Positions 13,872 to 28,059 of a stretch of 64,000 nt of DNA are shown piece by piece (the stretch's first letter is position 1; every line of letters begins with the position of its first letter). The position numbers were made by a program, and so were the translations under genes. The stretch comes from Paramecium octaurelia. Taxonomy: Eukaryota; Ciliophora; Oligohymenophorea; Peniculida; Parameciidae. Location of the stretch: assembly GCA_905182995.1 (NCBI GenBank), contig CAJJDP010000001.1:144001-208000 (forward strand). Direction: 5' to 3'. Under the pieces are notes generated by a model that worked only from the letters and a program-made list of their open reading frames with translations, did not search any database and was not told where the DNA came from.

Positions 13872-16800
13872 ATGAAGAAAACCTTCATAACTATTATGTT
13901 GCTGATGGTTGTAGTCATTTCATCGAAGTTAGAGGCATCAGAGCTACGAACTCGAGGTATTCTTGTACTAATTGATAGGAATGAGTTACACTGAAGCGTA
14001 TAATCTAGATGTTTCTCGCTTGTATTGCAATACTGATTTGGATTTCATAATTGGTGAATTAGAGCGATGGATTGATATAATTGATAATAGAGAATAATTG
14101 ATAAAGGACTTAGCAATAATCAATTAGATCATAAATATTGTTGAGAAAGCAAAAGGTACAATACATGTAATTCATTCGACTATGTTGGTGCAAATATAAT
14201 AAAAAATAGAAAAGTCTCTTTAAAATATTTTTATTCAAAATAAGTGGGCTGCCTGCAGAGTGGAAGATGCCCTAGAATATGTGGGCTAGTTAAATGCTAC
14301 ATAAAGTATAATTGAAATATATCGTAGCAAATGAGGAGAAAATCGCTTTGGCAAATTAAATTATTGCTCATTTGAGAAGAACTTAAGAAGAAATCTATAT
14401 ATATTTGAATCAATGTTAATATGCTAAGAAAACTATAAATTTGAGATAAAAAGTAGCCTAACTTAGAACATTAAAAAGGGAATGTGAATAAGATTTTAGA
14501 AGGGCAAGAGTCATTTATGAAAGTGATTGGGACTCAGAAGACGAGTATATTTATTATAATGAAATTCCTGGAGAAACGATATATTATTATTTTGAAGAAG
14601 AAGATCTAGAAACACCTTTACATGATGTATATCATGAACCTTAGCATTATGCTCATTCAAAGTAGAAGGATCGTTAACATACACATAAAAACTTAATCAA
14701 GAATGATTTGAATTAGGAAATAGAGGGAAACTAAAGATATATTGCTTTGGGACATGAAATGGAAGGAGAAATTAAGAACTCTGATGAAGACAATCAAAAT
14801 ATTGATGAAACATAAAATTAGGAATCTTAAGAAATCGAAAATGTTGTTTAAGCTGTAAAAGTTAGCAAAATTGAGGATTTAAATAATGAAGAATCTCACT
14901 TAAGTGAAGTCACTAATAAAAATGATAATTTGGAAGAATAAAGTGTGACAGAATAATAAGAGAGCATTTCTGTGCAGGAGGAGAGTTAGAATAATGAAGA
15001 AGTGCATTAGGTAGAATCGACAAAAGTTTAGAAAACCGAAACTTAGGCTGAAAATAATGCCAAACCATTAGATTTGCCAATAAAACAAGAATAAGATGAT
15101 TCTAAAACTGTAACTTAGAAATAAATTGAAGAAGAGAGGTCTTTGAAAATATAATCCTTAAGAGAAGATATTGATACAAATGAGCCAACTTCATTCCAAC
15201 CACCAAAACATAAAGCCAATATAGGCAGAGTTTAAGAAAGAAAAATTGTGGCAGTTAATACAAAATATTAAAATTCTGAATATGATGGAGAAACAACTGA
15301 GTAGCTTGAGTTTACTGATAGAGCATTATTGTAGGATTCCTCTGAATATGGTTATGGTTATTGGGTGAGATATGCTGAACATAGTGCTAAAGAGCATGCT
15401 AGAGAAGAAGGAGAGTATTATTTCCTTTCCAGAATGACTATCAATGAGGAGTATGAAGATTTTTCATTTTATGGAGACAGAGCTCTTGCTGTTTTTCTAT
15501 TTGATAATTCATTTGTATTCAGTACTTATGACACAAGTGACAAACTTAAAACTAAGGATAAGGCCATAGTATTAAATGAGAATATGGATGGAATGTGGTA
15601 TTTCGTGATGTTCTCGTATAGCAGTCCATTAAGAAAAGCTGTAGGTTATGTTGTTAGCTATGGAGAAGGGAATGGAATTTACAGGGTTGAAATTGATGCC
15701 ACTCACATTCCTCCTTCATATATCAAAATAATATTTGGAGGTAAACATATGAATTATTATGGATTAAATGGTTAATTTGCCAATATATTTTATGATATTG
15801 ATACTCCAGCATTTGTTGATGGGGATGATGCTTTGGATGAAGTGCTCAAAACATTGAGTAATCCACCATAGAATGTGCCTGCAGTTATAGATGAAAATAT
15901 ATTGACTAAGCCAAAACATTTTAATGGAAATGACAAGGGCGAATCATTTCATTTTGATCCACAAGAATCATAATTGATTATTGAGGAATATGCCATTGGA
16001 TTATGGTTTAGATGGATTGATGACCTTAAAGTAGATGAGCCAAACACATTCTAAATTGTGAACTTAAGATCAAACAAGCATAAGACAGCAGGAAAAGGAG
16101 TACTGGGAGACAGAGCATTAGAATTACACCATACTTTCGGAGGAGGTGCAAAAAGCACTGTTTATTTCAATACATACACAATCAAGGGAAACAGAGCAAA
16201 GGGATAACCATATTTATCAAAGACTGTGGAGAGCTCAGAATTTTTATGGACTTATGTGTACTTTGGATATGACAATGACGGTGGAAGAGCCTATGGTTCT
16301 CTAATTAAACCAGGTCACGTAGGTGAAGTTCAATTTGAAGGGATCTAACATAAATTAGTGAATAATTTAATGGTGACACTTGGAGGAGATGATGTTATAT
16401 CACCATTCAATGGCATGATTGGATATGTAGGCATTTATTTGGGAACAGGAGCTTACAGAGAGGGATTAGACTTTGGTCTGACCTTCAATTATGGTGATGG
16501 AGTTATGGCTGTGTATTAAGTTGGTAAGCCAGTGACTTATGTTGGAGGAGACATAAATTCTGCGAGATATGTAGAATATGATTCAGTAGAAAACATTGTT
16601 GATAAGATTGTAATTCACAATGATGAAGGAATGAAAATTAATGGATAAAGTGAATATGCATTTGGAATGTGGACTAGATGGTTGAGCACCTTGCCAAAAT
16701 ATTTGAGTAAAAGGGCTCCTATTCACAACATAGCTAGATTAGGAACTGAAGGTTATGTGATTGAATCAATAGATGGAAAACTTGTTAGATCAAATGCTAA

Positions 16801-19800
16801 TAGACCCAAGACTCCTAAAGATTCAACTTTATCTATTGCTCTAACAACAGATTCATATGAATTTTAAACCTTAAAATTGAAGGATGATCTTCCATTTACT
16901 TAATTAGAGGGCAGATGGCATTATGTTTACTTTGGATACAAGAGACATGGAGATAAAGGGCTAGCTAAAGGATACGTATAATTTGGAGTTGATGGAGAGG
17001 TGGAGGAAGTAAACTTCGATATTTATCATGATTTCTTACTTGAGTATGTGGAATTCGTAGTTGGCAAGACTGCTGCTCCATTGTTCAATGGGGAAATGGC
17101 AAGAATTACATTCTCATTTGGACCAGGATCATTTGTGTCTACAGCTGAAACATTGAAACTGTTCACTTAAAATACTCTTCCAGAGAAAGCTTACATTCAT
17201 CCAGTGTCCAGATAGACATTACAATTAGTTGGGGCGCCTCAATAAATTAAAGAAGAACCAATTCAATTCGAATTCGAAAAATATCAAGGTGCAGAAGAAT
17301 ACGCATTATCAGGATGGGTGAAATGGAGTGGACCTTAAGTGACTGGAAAGATTGCTCATCTTATTACTATGGCATAAAAAAGATTAGATGATTTAGATGG
17401 CAAAAATGAGGAAACATTACAAATTACAAGGGGAGATCAAGCTTTCACTTTTATCACTTACAATCAGAATAAAGAGGAGTATAAATTGGTCTCTCATGAC
17501 GAATCATATGGAGAGTATGCAGATTAATGGACATATATTTATTATGGATTCTCTCAATAATTAAGAAAAACTTATGGCTTTTTGAAGTATACCTTTACAG
17601 AGAGCGAATTCAGACAGGAAGAAGTTAATCATTTTTACTTAGCTGTTTTTTCAGTCCTAATTTAAGAGAAATAATAATTCACATAATTCATTGGGTAGAT
17701 AAAGACATGGGTCATAAATGTTGGAGATGGTGCCTTTAGAGAAGGAGGTTTTGATGAAAATGAAAACATTAAGGTCCATTTTGGATTCATTAGTGGAACT
17801 GATCATATTAAATTATAATAAGCTGGATAAGAGGCTCACCATGAGGAAACTATTTTAGAATGCTCATCTCAAAGCAAAGATATTCCCTTATAAATTGAAT
17901 TTTAACAAAGTGATAAGTTACATTTACATGGAGTTAGTGAATATGGCTATGGCTATTGGGTCAAATTCTAGTACTTTGCTAACAAAAATACTATATACAG
18001 CAGACCTCCATTGATGGGATTAAGTAGATTAACTAGTAACAGAGACTATAGGGACTTTGATGCCCCAGGAGATAGAGTACTTTTAGTGTTATTAGGCAAA
18101 AGTTCTTATCATTTTGGAACATATGATGTCATTACTAAATCAAATAATGTTGCTGGAGACATCCCCTATTAGATTGATTCTGAAAGTGAGTGGACTTATG
18201 TGTATTTCAGTTTCAAACGTATTTCATAGACACAAGGACATGCTATGGCATTCACTCATTATCAAGAAAATACTTCAGGAATTTAGATGGATGTTATGCA
18301 TTCACTATTGAATGATTATTTGTAATTGACAGTAGGTAATGCAGGAAAGTATTACTCATCATTCAATGGGTAGATTACTACTATTCGTTTCAATTTGGGA
18401 CCAGGATCTTATATTGACACAAAATAGGGTTTATTATAGAGAATTAAAAATAAGGATACTATTCCAGATACTTTATAACCAACAAAAAAATTCGATGTTC
18501 TGATTGGGAAGCATGATGTCGCTAAAATAGAAGAAGAACAACATATCACTCATGTAAATGAAGAGGCCAGAGAGTACAGCATCTAATTGTGGTTTAGATG
18601 GTTCAAGTAGGCAGTGAAGACATAATAATTGATATATAGATTCACATCAACAAATCCTGATAGTTTGGGAGATGCTCAAAAAATAGGAGATAGAACTTTA
18701 GCTCTCTTCCATACAGATGGCATAGAGTTCAGCACCTACAGTCTGAATCCTTTCTCCTTATCAAATTCATATGAGGCTAAGATTCCTTCTCAACAATTGG
18801 AGGTTTGGACCTTTGTATATTTTGGATACTCAAAGAATCATTAGAAAATCAGCTATTATTTATTGGCTGATGAGGATGAACACAAGGGTTTAGAGGCAGC
18901 ATTACATGCGGTTTCATCAAACTATTGGCTATTTCTGACAAAGGATGCTCTAGTGAAGCCATTTGATAGTAGACTTGCTTAAGTAATCTTAAATATCGGT
19001 GATGGCAGTTACAGAGAAGACAATTTCAACACTCTTTAAGTGTATTTGGCAGCACCAAAATTATTTAGTTCTGACAGTAAATTCGATTGGGAAGCAGAAG
19101 ATACGATAACTTTGGTATCAAGTGACTCTGATAAGTGGGGATCAAAAATTACATTTGCTGAACCAGACAGAAAGATAGAGAGTGTTTAAGAATACTCCGT
19201 TGGCTTATGGGCAAGATACTTATAAGCTTGGCCAGAGAGATAGTGGCATACTCCAACAGAAATGCAAATTTTCAGACTCACATACAATGATGAAAGAGAA
19301 AGTGGTAAAATCGCAGTGGGAGACCGAATTTTAAGTGCTTTTGTTATATTAGAGAATTATTTGTTTGGCACTTACGATTTAAATGATGATGCTCCTAATG
19401 AAATTAGCACTATACCTTACTCCCAGTTGGAAGGCAAATGGCACTACATCTATGTTGGTTATAAGAGATAATTGTAATAGGCCAATTATTTCGTGTTTGA
19501 TGGAGAAGAGATTAAGCATGCTACAAATGAAAAATTACTACATAAACCTCTTGGAGATTATGTGCATTTGATTTTGGGAGGAGAAAAAGATATATCTCCT
19601 TTCCAAGGCTTGTTGACCGAAGTAGCAGCTCATTTTGGAGTCGGATCATTTATTAATAATGGGGAAGAACTCTTAAAATCCATAGATACGAGTTTTGCAT
19701 TGCCTTAAGAATTGACTGTAGAATACATCCACAAGCAGAAACATGGTTAATAATAATTGATTGGAGAAGGTGATAATAATGAAGGTAGTGAAAGCACTGG

Positions 19801-21737
19801 AGACACTTGGAGTGGAGTAGGTGAATATGCTATATCTGGTTGGTTTAAGATTGCAGAAACTTAGGTAAAGAAAGAAGGAGAGATTAATTCGCCATGTTAA
19901 ATATTGTTTAGAATAACTAATAATGACAAGGAGCACTTAAGTGATCGCAAAATCTAAGGAGATAGAGCATTACATGCTTAAATATGTACAAGTGATACAA
20001 TTAAGTTGAGTACATACACTCTTAAGGGACTTAAAGATTGGAACGAGGCTAAATTCTTAGAGGAAAAGGTCGAGTTGAGTGTCTCAAAAAAGGCTTGGTC
20101 TTACATCTATATGGCTTATAATGAAAATGTCAATGAAGTTCATACATTGTTACATTTATTTGCTGAGGATAAACCTGTCATCTTTAAAGGGATCTAGCAC
20201 TTTGTGCCTCATTTTGTTGGCATTTATGTTGGAAAAGACCCACATTCAAGAAGATTTTAAGGAGAACTTTAAAAATGGGTTGCTCAATATGGATAAGGTG
20301 CATTTGTTGATGTTTTGAAGAAAGGATATGAAGACAATTTACCTAATTTTAGACACATTCAGATCAATCAAAAATATTTATGGTATGAAAAAGAGGATCG
20401 TGTAATTCAAACTCCAGAAAAAGTAGAAGTAACATTTACATAAGAAACAGAATCCGTAGATGAATACGCTGTAGGAGTATGGACAAGATGGCTTACTGCT
20501 TTCCCTACTACTTTGATCGATAGAGCAGATGTGCATACTATATTTAGGTTCTCGAGTACACGATAATACTAAGATAAAAGCGAATTAGGAAATAGAATAT
20601 TATCGGCATTCCTTACTAAGGGTAATTACGAATTCAGCACTTATGATGCATCTAAACCAGCCAATGCTGTTGATGGATAATTGCCATATGAGAGCATTGA
20701 AGGAGAATGGACTTATGTTTATACAGCCTATAAAAATAAACAGTTCTATGGAATGATATTGTTTAAAGAACAATAGAAGGCTGTTCATCTAACATTGGAT
20801 GTAACTCATTAGGTGCTTACTGGATATGCACACTTTGTATTGGGAGCAAGTGAGTTCGGTTACAAAGCATTCCATGGATGGTTTTTCGATCCAAGAATTT
20901 TCTTGGGTTCAGGAAGCTTCATTAATGATTCCCAAAAAGTTGTTGAGATGATCCACAAATTACATCGTAAATTGCCTGTCTCTCCACAATAAGCCGAAGA
21001 TTTCAAATGGCCAGTTTCAATGATGGACACAACCAATTGGGAGGACATGGATACCAAAAAGGATAAGCTTAATTATGAATTCACTGACAAGGCTTAAATA
21101 TAGTCATACTGTTTCGGATTTTGGTATTAAAATGCTATTTTGTTGCCTGAGATGGAAAACGATTTTAGAGGCTTAGTGAGATTAACTACTAATGGTCCAG
21201 ATATGGCTGGAGACGAAAAATTCATTGGAGATCGCACTCTTGCTGTTTTCACAAAGACTGATCAATTATTGGCTAGTACATATACTATAAAGGACCCTTC
21301 TTTCGAACCAGTTTCTCATACCTTTGATATCAAAAAGCATCAATGGACCTTTGTTTACTTTGGATATGAAAAGGGTTAGGCCAGATCCTACATTTTGTTG
21401 CCAGAAGGACCTCAAGATAAAGTACTTCTTGTAAATCACATAATTCCTAATTAATTCTATTTACACATTGTCAATGATATAGGCCATCCTGCATTTTGGG
21501 TATCACTTATGTATATCTCAATTTTAGGGTAAAATCTATGGATTGAAAGTCAATTTCGGCGAAGGAAGCTATTTGGAAAATCCATTAGAACTAATAGATA
21601 GATGGCCCTACGATCCAAAATAACATCAAGATATTGATAAAAAAGGGAATAAGGCATTATGTATATATATTGTTAATAATTAAGCCATTAATTCTGCCAA
21701 AGTGTAAAAGTAGAAATCTGAAGAGTTCAAGGAATGA
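13872..21737 (+). CDS. Secreted giant protein with ten lectin/LamG-like domains
   Basis: A 2597-residue protein in one frame after removal of three introns (13957-13978, 14306-14327, 21500-21527). It starts with a signal peptide (MKKTFITIMLLMVVVISSK). A predicted coiled coil covers about residues 30-190, followed by an acidic Gln/Glu/Ser-rich linker to about 470. The rest is ten related domains of about 210 residues. Each contains (E/Y)Y..G.W.R(W/Y), an L.GDR.LA.F core, a STY motif, W.(Y/F)VYFGY and an F.G...Y....G.GSY end. This pattern resembles concanavalin A/laminin-G beta-sandwich domains, which bind glycans or proteins; the fold call is inference. Domains start near 15340, 15990, 16650, 17300, 17940, 18580, 19195, 19825, 20465 and 21100. 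No membrane segment or anchor is seen after the signal peptide, so a secreted, surface-coat or secretory-granule role is possible. Confidence 0.8.
15340..21640 (+). repeat. Ten ~640-bp repeats encoding the lectin-like domains
   Basis: The domain repeats are diverged at DNA level but keep a period of about 640 bp. Domains 1 and 5 share a YGYGYW start. Domains 2 and 6 share LWFRW. Domains 3, 7 and 9 share a W.R(W/Y)L..P.....H..(A/F)R block. Domains 4 and 8 share SGW. This points to an older duplication of a four-domain block. Confidence 0.65.
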
Positions 21738-21795
21738 GCTTATAAATAACTTATGAAATAATTAAATTTAATTAATAATTTTTACGTGTTCAATA

Positions 21796-24516
21796 ATGGA
21801 AGAACGTAGATTGCCACCTCATTTAAGAAGAACTCAATAGTAATAGCCAATCAATCGAGAACCTGAAAAACCTGTGCAATAACCTCCAGTGCAGCAAAGA
21901 TAAGCAAATGCATACTAATAGCCATAATAAGAAAATCATTAATAATAATACAATGCACAATAATAATATGCAGGCCAATAGTAATACCCACAATAATAGC
22001 AATATCAACCATAATAAAATTTTCCTGCATAATAGACAGAGTAACAGAGAAAACCATCAAAAATTGATGTTGATCAAATTCCTAGACCATATATAAAATC
22101 AGAAGAATCTATTACTTATTAATAGTAATTATTCATATTTATTAGAGGTTCTCCACAGCTCCTGCACCTTTATATCATCCTCCATCTGTTCATTAATTTT
22201 ATTAGACATTTGATGAGGGAAATTGCGGACCAAGATATATGAGAAGTTCAGTGTATGCAATTGGAAATGAGCCATCAATTCTATAGTAAACAGAGATCCC
22301 ATTTGGTATAGTGGTTTAACCTCTAATGGAGCCATCTATTTTCGAATAGGAAATACCTCAAGTTGAATTTACGAATGAGCCATTGCGTTGCTAGAGATGT
22401 AAAGCCTATGTTAGTCCTTACTTTCAATTTTGCGAAGGAGGTAATAGTTACGTGTGCAATATTTGTAAAATGAAGAACTAAGTGCCTCCTGATTATTATT
22501 GTGTTTTGGGTTAGGGAAATTAAAGAGGAGATAAATTTTAAAGAGATGAATTACATAAAGGATGTTATGAAATCATAGCTCCTACTAGTTACATTAAAAA
22601 GGAAATAAAGAACACCTTAATATTGCTCTGTATAGAGTTGACACAAATGTCAGTAGCTAAAGGCGTGTATTCTTAAGTGATATCTTCTCTTCAATCCATA
22701 TTGGATACAATTCCATACCCGGATAAAACAGACATTGCATTTATAACATTCGATTCCAAAATTTAATTTTACAACATTCCCTAAACCTTAACTGGAGAAC
22801 CTCAAATAATCGTTGTGAGTGAAGTTGATGAAGCTAATGTGCCACTTCCACCTGAGAAATTATTCTTAAACATAGAAAATGACAGAGATAAAATAGATTA
22901 TATGTTAGAGAAACTCAGTAAGTTTGGGGAATCTATTACTCAATAGGCAAATTAACTTGTTTCTGTTGGAACAGTTTTATCAAATGCTGTCTAATTGATG
23001 TAACCCAGAAGTGGACGTATATTGTATTTTGGATGTTCAGCACCAAGATATGGTATAGGCAAACTACCATAAAAACCAACAGATACTAAATTATTTGGCA
23101 CTGATTAAGAGAAGTTTTTTTATCAACCCAACGATCAAGCTTATGTCAAATTGGGATAAACATGTCTTAAAAATCACATCTCCGTCGACCTATTTATAGC
23201 AAATGACGAGAATTTTGAATTAGCAACAGTCTCTCCTGTGTCCAATATAACAGGGGGAAGCATTTATTTTTACCCGCATTACAATTAATAGATTAATGGA
23301 ACAGAATTGCATTATGCCTTATATAGGAATCTTACAAGGTCTTATGCATATGATCTCATCATGACTGTTAGAACATCTCCAGGAATCATATTGTTCGATT
23401 ATTTTACAGGTAGTGGAAAGATATCTGTAAGAGACTTGGAATTATCCACTCTGAATTCAGACCAATCCATTGCAATTATGTTGAAGTAAGAGGAAAAGAT
23501 ATTGGATCCCGAAGCCTATATCTAATATGCATTATTGTTTACCAATCAATAAGGACAGAGAGTTATTAGAGTGTTTAATTTACAGTTATAAGTTGTTAAT
23601 AAGAACAGTGGAAACAATGCATGGCATAACATATTCAAAACTGGAGATGTGGATTGCATAGCCACTCTATTAAGTAGAAAGAATCTACCTAACATTATGG
23701 TTCAATAAATCAGGCAAATTAGACAAAGTCTATTCGAGTCAGTTGTAAATATCTTACATGCATATCGAAAATATGTATTATTCATTTTTAATGTAGTGTT
23801 CAAGTAATAGTCCTGCAGGCTAGTTGATCTTGCCAGAAGCAATTAAAATCTTACCTCTATATTTATAAACTTTAGCAAAACGCGATTTACTAAAATATGG
23901 GAATGTTAGGATAGATAATAGAATCTTTGAAATTCATTTAGTGTTGACTCAATCGATGCATTTCCTGACTAATTTCTTTTATCCAAAACTATTCCCAATT
24001 CATGATATTAATAATTTACTTGTGGCTGATAAATATTATGTTGGCACTCTGACTGATGATGAAAAGACAGTTTTGCCTCATAATGTTGCAACCACAATTG
24101 ATAAAATTAAATCAGATGGCATTTATCTTTTAGATACAAGCCAATTTATATATATTTACGTAGGATAGAATGCAGATCAATAATTATTATAGAATGTAAT
24201 TTAATCTTCAAATATTAGCTTTTTGGAGTGAATTCTTTTGCAGAACTGAGCTCGATAGAATTGTTTACAAAAATCGAAACTGATTACAGTACCAAAGTCT
24301 AAAATATCATTGAATCACTATAGCAGACCAGAGGTGGAACTTATGTCCCTGTAAGAGTAGTTCGCTAAAAGTATTCATATATGATATATGGGTAGTTCTC
24401 CATAGGCTTCTTTGGTATAATAAAAATTAGTTGAGGATGAATAGCAACTTGAAAAATCATATGCTGATTATCTATGTGAATTGCATGGAGCTATCTAAAA
24501 TAAAGGAGGTGTGTGA
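21796..24516 (+). CDS. SEC24: COPII coat protein Sec24
   Basis: An 875-residue Sec24, the cargo-binding subunit of the COPII coat that buds vesicles from the endoplasmic reticulum. The N-terminal ~100 residues are Gln/Pro-rich and end in the conserved KIDVDQIPRP. The four-Cys zinc finger follows (RCQRCKAYVSP ... YVCNICKMKNQVP), then the trunk (ILLCIELTQMSVAKG), beta-sandwich, helical region and C-terminal gelsolin-like part. Introns are 22125-22147, 23775-23796, 24196-24218 and 24371-24395. With these the exons total 876 codons exactly. The first intron must end in GAG, because the nearby TAG leaves the frame broken. The start is the first ATG, just before the Gln-rich region and 58 bp after the previous gene. 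Confidence 0.9.
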
Positions 24517-24519
24517 GAT

Positions 24520-24904
24520 AATTTTATATGTTAAAAAATAATTAAATTTATGGTCTATATAATAAGAAGTATTAATAGCATCCTTTCATACTATTATTGC
24601 TAGCTTAAATAACTATGGCTAAAAGCTTTGCGCATCCAAAAATAAAAGCACCAACTTATGGCATATCTAGTATGAGGTAAACGATCATTAATCTGTTCTT
24701 ACTTCTATTTTTTGAAATTATTGTTCTCCAAAGTCTAATTTTTTCAATTTTTCATTAAATTTTATTCAATTCTTCAAAATTTTTTGTTGATTTTCTTAAA
24801 GTAACATGCTATTGAAGAATTGTTATATAATAAACTTCTCCTCTTTGATTGATTACTTCACAACTAAAAAATATTCTATTGTCTAATATTTCAAATATAT
24901 CCAT
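24520..24904 (-). pseudogene. Possible small PX-like reading frame, damaged or misassembled
   Basis: On the minus strand an ATG at 24904 opens MDIFEILDNRIFFSCEV... and continues through YYITILQQHVTL and STKNFEELNK. The frame then hits TGA beside a short A run. One base less would continue it as KFNEKLKKLDFGEQQF. The pattern (beta strand, then FEELNKKFNEKL) is like the first half of a phox-homology domain, which binds phosphoinositides. The rest towards 24520 is not resolved. Either a sequencing error in the A run or a decayed gene would explain it. The function call is weak. Confidence 0.3.
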
Positions 24905-25082
24905 ATTAATAAATTGTAAAAGAATCAATCAAACAAATAATGAATTCATAATATTAACAATTTTTGCTTACAGTAATTAACCAATTCAATTATTACAGAT
25001 ATTGGTTGTATATGAGCATTTTTGTTTGCTACATATAATTTTAGTGTAACTTCTTGCTAATAATATTAAGTTAATTTATTAA
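24905..25082. promoter_or_regulatory. Divergent intergenic region upstream of the NEK kinase
   Basis: This is 178 bp of AT-rich DNA between the minus-strand fragment and the kinase ATG. No specific motif stands out. Confidence 0.3.
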
Positions 25083-27512
25083 ATGAGACCTAAAGAATCA
25101 GATTTTTACAAGAGGATTCGATTGTTGGGACAAGGATCGTTTGGAAAGGCTTACTAATGTGAGTCTTTGAAAGATCACTCTCTTTGTGTAATTAAGCAAA
25201 TAGATATGAGATATTTGAGCGAGGAGGAAAAAAAAGTAAAGAGAATTTAAAAACATTTAGGAAACCTATTCAGAGTTTAGAATCATGGCTTAACTGAAGC
25301 ATCCCAACATCATCAACTTTAGAGAAGTTTACAAAACTGTCAAAGGGAAATTATGTATTGTAATGGATTATGCTGAGGGTATAAATAATAATTAATTGAT
25401 TCATAATAGGAGGTGATCTGGCTCAGCTCATAAAAAATCATGATGGCTTTTTCCCAGAATCCAGGATTTTGGATTGGTTTACTTAAATGTGTTTAGCAAT
25501 CAAGCATTGTCATGATCGTAAAATCATTCACAGAGACATTAAAACACAAAACATGTTCCTTACTAAGGATATGAGAATTAGATTGGGAGATTTTGGTATT
25601 GCAAGATTGCTAGACAACACTCGTGACAAAGCACATACAATGGTTGGTACTCCATATTATTTGGCTCCGGAATTGCTAGAAAACAAGCCTTATAGTTTTA
25701 AAGGCGATGTGTGGTCGTTGGGAGTGATATTATACGAGGTAAATAAGAGAAATATTAACGTAGATGTGTGCAAAGACTCCTCCATTCAATGCAGATTCGT
25801 TGGCATCACTGGCATTGAAAATAGTCCGAGGACAGTACTAAGCCATTTCAAATAACTATTCCTCGCAGCTAAGAACGTAAATCTAAACTCATAATTAAAC
25901 AAAGATAGCCTTGTGAATTAACTTCTGACAGTGAATCCTGAAAAAAGACCAGATGTGCATCAGATATTAAAAATGCCGATAATCACAAATAGAATTAAGA
26001 ACTTTCTATCTGAAACCATGAAGAGAACCGAGTTTGATCACACCATTTTACACAATCAATAGATTCAATTAACTGATACTACTATTCCATTAATAGATGA
26101 TTAAGATCCAAAAGGAGATCAGACCGAGTAGACTCCAAAGAGTAGAAACTAAATATAACAATAATTACCGGGCATCAAGAGTCCTCCTATTGGTCAATAA
26201 AAGCAAAGAAAGAACAGCGATCTTAGGAAATTGCCAGAAATTAAACTCCCTAAACCTGAGAGACCTCCAATTTCAAGACAACAAACAAGTCGTTAATAAT
26301 TGCATTAGTTGCCTAGCCAACGTGTATAACCATCAACCCCAGATTTAGGAATCGGACATAAATATAAGAATTCTCGATTTATTACAAAAGAAAGTCCTGA
26401 CTCTTTTCAAGGTTCTGATCAAGTATTAGAGGAGGTAACCAAAAACAGCGAACAAGGAAGTCCTAAGTTCTTTTAGAATATCCTTGATAAGCCTCATATT
26501 AAAAATATTAAAGGATTATCTAAATTAGATTAGATATAAAAAATTAAATTAGGATAAAAGTCTGAAGATGAGGCTAAGAAACCTGTTTATAGGGTTCATG
26601 CCTAACCAAAACTATTAGAATAATTCATAAAGAAATAGAGAGACAGGAAGATCTCTGAAGAAATAACAACAACTCAGTAGAGATAGGAACAGTGTTAATA
26701 ATAACAATTAGAAAAAATATCAGAAACTCCAGAATAAAAATTACTAGATAAAACTACTATCAGTGACTTTTAAACCTCAGAAGAACAATAATAGATTTAA
26801 AATAATAAGCAAACTGTAGAAACTGCAGCATTTGACTTTCAACCTCAATTTCAGTTTTAAGTGTTTGATGTCACTTAGAAAAAACCCACTAAACCTAATA
26901 AACCATAAAGTTCAAAAACAGATGAAGAGAAAAATAAAAAAAAAATTTATAAAATCATATACAAAGATCCATTTTAAAAAAAAGCTTAAATTGTTTAAAA
27001 AAGAAATAGCGAGGAGGACATGAAAGAGATGATCAATGAATTAAAAAATGTGCTTGTAACAATTAATATTTTCTATTTCTTAGTCAGAACAACCCAAAAA
27101 AGTTGAGGAACTTCCATTATAAGGATAAAATGATTCCGAAGGCTCTAGAATATATTCAGAGGATTCAAGTGAGGATTTTAGAGAAAATGCTGATACCTTA
27201 CCTCCTAAGACCCAAATCAATACATGGATGCAAAGCAACTCAGATTAAATACAAAATGTAAATACTTCAAAATCTTAACCAGAACCTAGAGGAGCATACA
27301 AAAGTGGTTCAAAAAGTTTGAAGGATAAACTAATATCAAAGTTAGGATAGCATTTTGAATAATTATATAAATTAGCAAAACTGTGTTCCCATTAAGAAGA
27401 CTTGGGGAAGCAGCATATAAAAATGGCTATATTAGATAATCTAGATTTGGATGAAAATAAAGCTGAAACATGTGCTACATTGTTAGTGACATTAGCAACT
27501 ATTGGTTACTGA
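25083..27512 (+). CDS. NIMA-related (NEK) protein kinase
   Basis: A 762-residue serine/threonine kinase. The N-terminal ~260 residues are the kinase domain: glycine loop [13 protein letters not shown], catalytic Lys in [26 protein letters not shown] and the NEK-typical activation segment [18 protein letters not shown]. The tail is Lys/Glu/Gln-rich, low in structure, and ends with a helical segment. NEK kinases are greatly expanded in ciliates and act on basal bodies, cilia length and mitosis; which branch this one belongs to is not clear. Five introns restore the frame: 25236-25260, 25379-25409, 25739-25763, 25877-25908 and 27056-27083, giving exactly 763 codons with TGA. Its stop lies 25 bp from the stop of the convergent next gene. 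Confidence 0.88.
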
Positions 27513-27537
27513 ATTTTGTTATTTTCTAAAAAACTTA

Positions 27538-28009
27538 TCATGGCGATTTCATTTAACTCAATTTTTATTCCCATCCTTATAAACTTTAAGCCCAAGCAGG
27601 AGTGGGCAAGTGGATTTCTGCCATGCATTTCTTAATCAAATCCACATCTAACGGTTTGGCAAAAGGATCGACATGCTCTACTTGATCGTAATTGATCTCA
27701 TCTTCTTCTTCTTTATCGGAATTCTCTTCCATTTTTTCATATCCTTGATATTCTTAAAATTCATCTTCCTCCTCTAGATTCAAGTTTTCCTCCTTTTCTT
27801 TTTCACCTTAGTTCTCTTATTATTGATTGTCATTGTTTAAATTATTAATTTGATCAACAGGATAGTCAGCTCCTTTGTAATTTGGATTATCATATTTTTT
27901 GAACATCTCGTACTCAGCTTCCATCAAAGCCAACTTTTTGTCAACTATTTAATCCTATAACAATAATATATTTTTATACTATAGTTTTCTGATCTAAGTC
28001 TGTATTCAT
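27538..28009 (-). CDS. Small acidic protein, tentatively MEA1-like
   Basis: A 148-residue protein from two exons; the intron complement(27955..27979) is 25 nt. The N-terminus is helical (MNTDLDQKTIDQIVDKKLA), the middle is very rich in Glu, Asp, Asn and Gln, and the C-terminus has a compact block LDVDLIKKCMAEIHLPTPAW followed by a Trp-containing helix. That ending resembles the conserved C-terminal block of the MEA1 family as I remember it (Pfam PF06910), whose role is not known. The family call needs a profile search; the gene itself is well supported by frame and intron. Confidence 0.65.
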
Positions 28010-28059
28010 TAATTTAAATAGTAATTATAATTATACTTTTTAATTTTTAATTAAAACAA

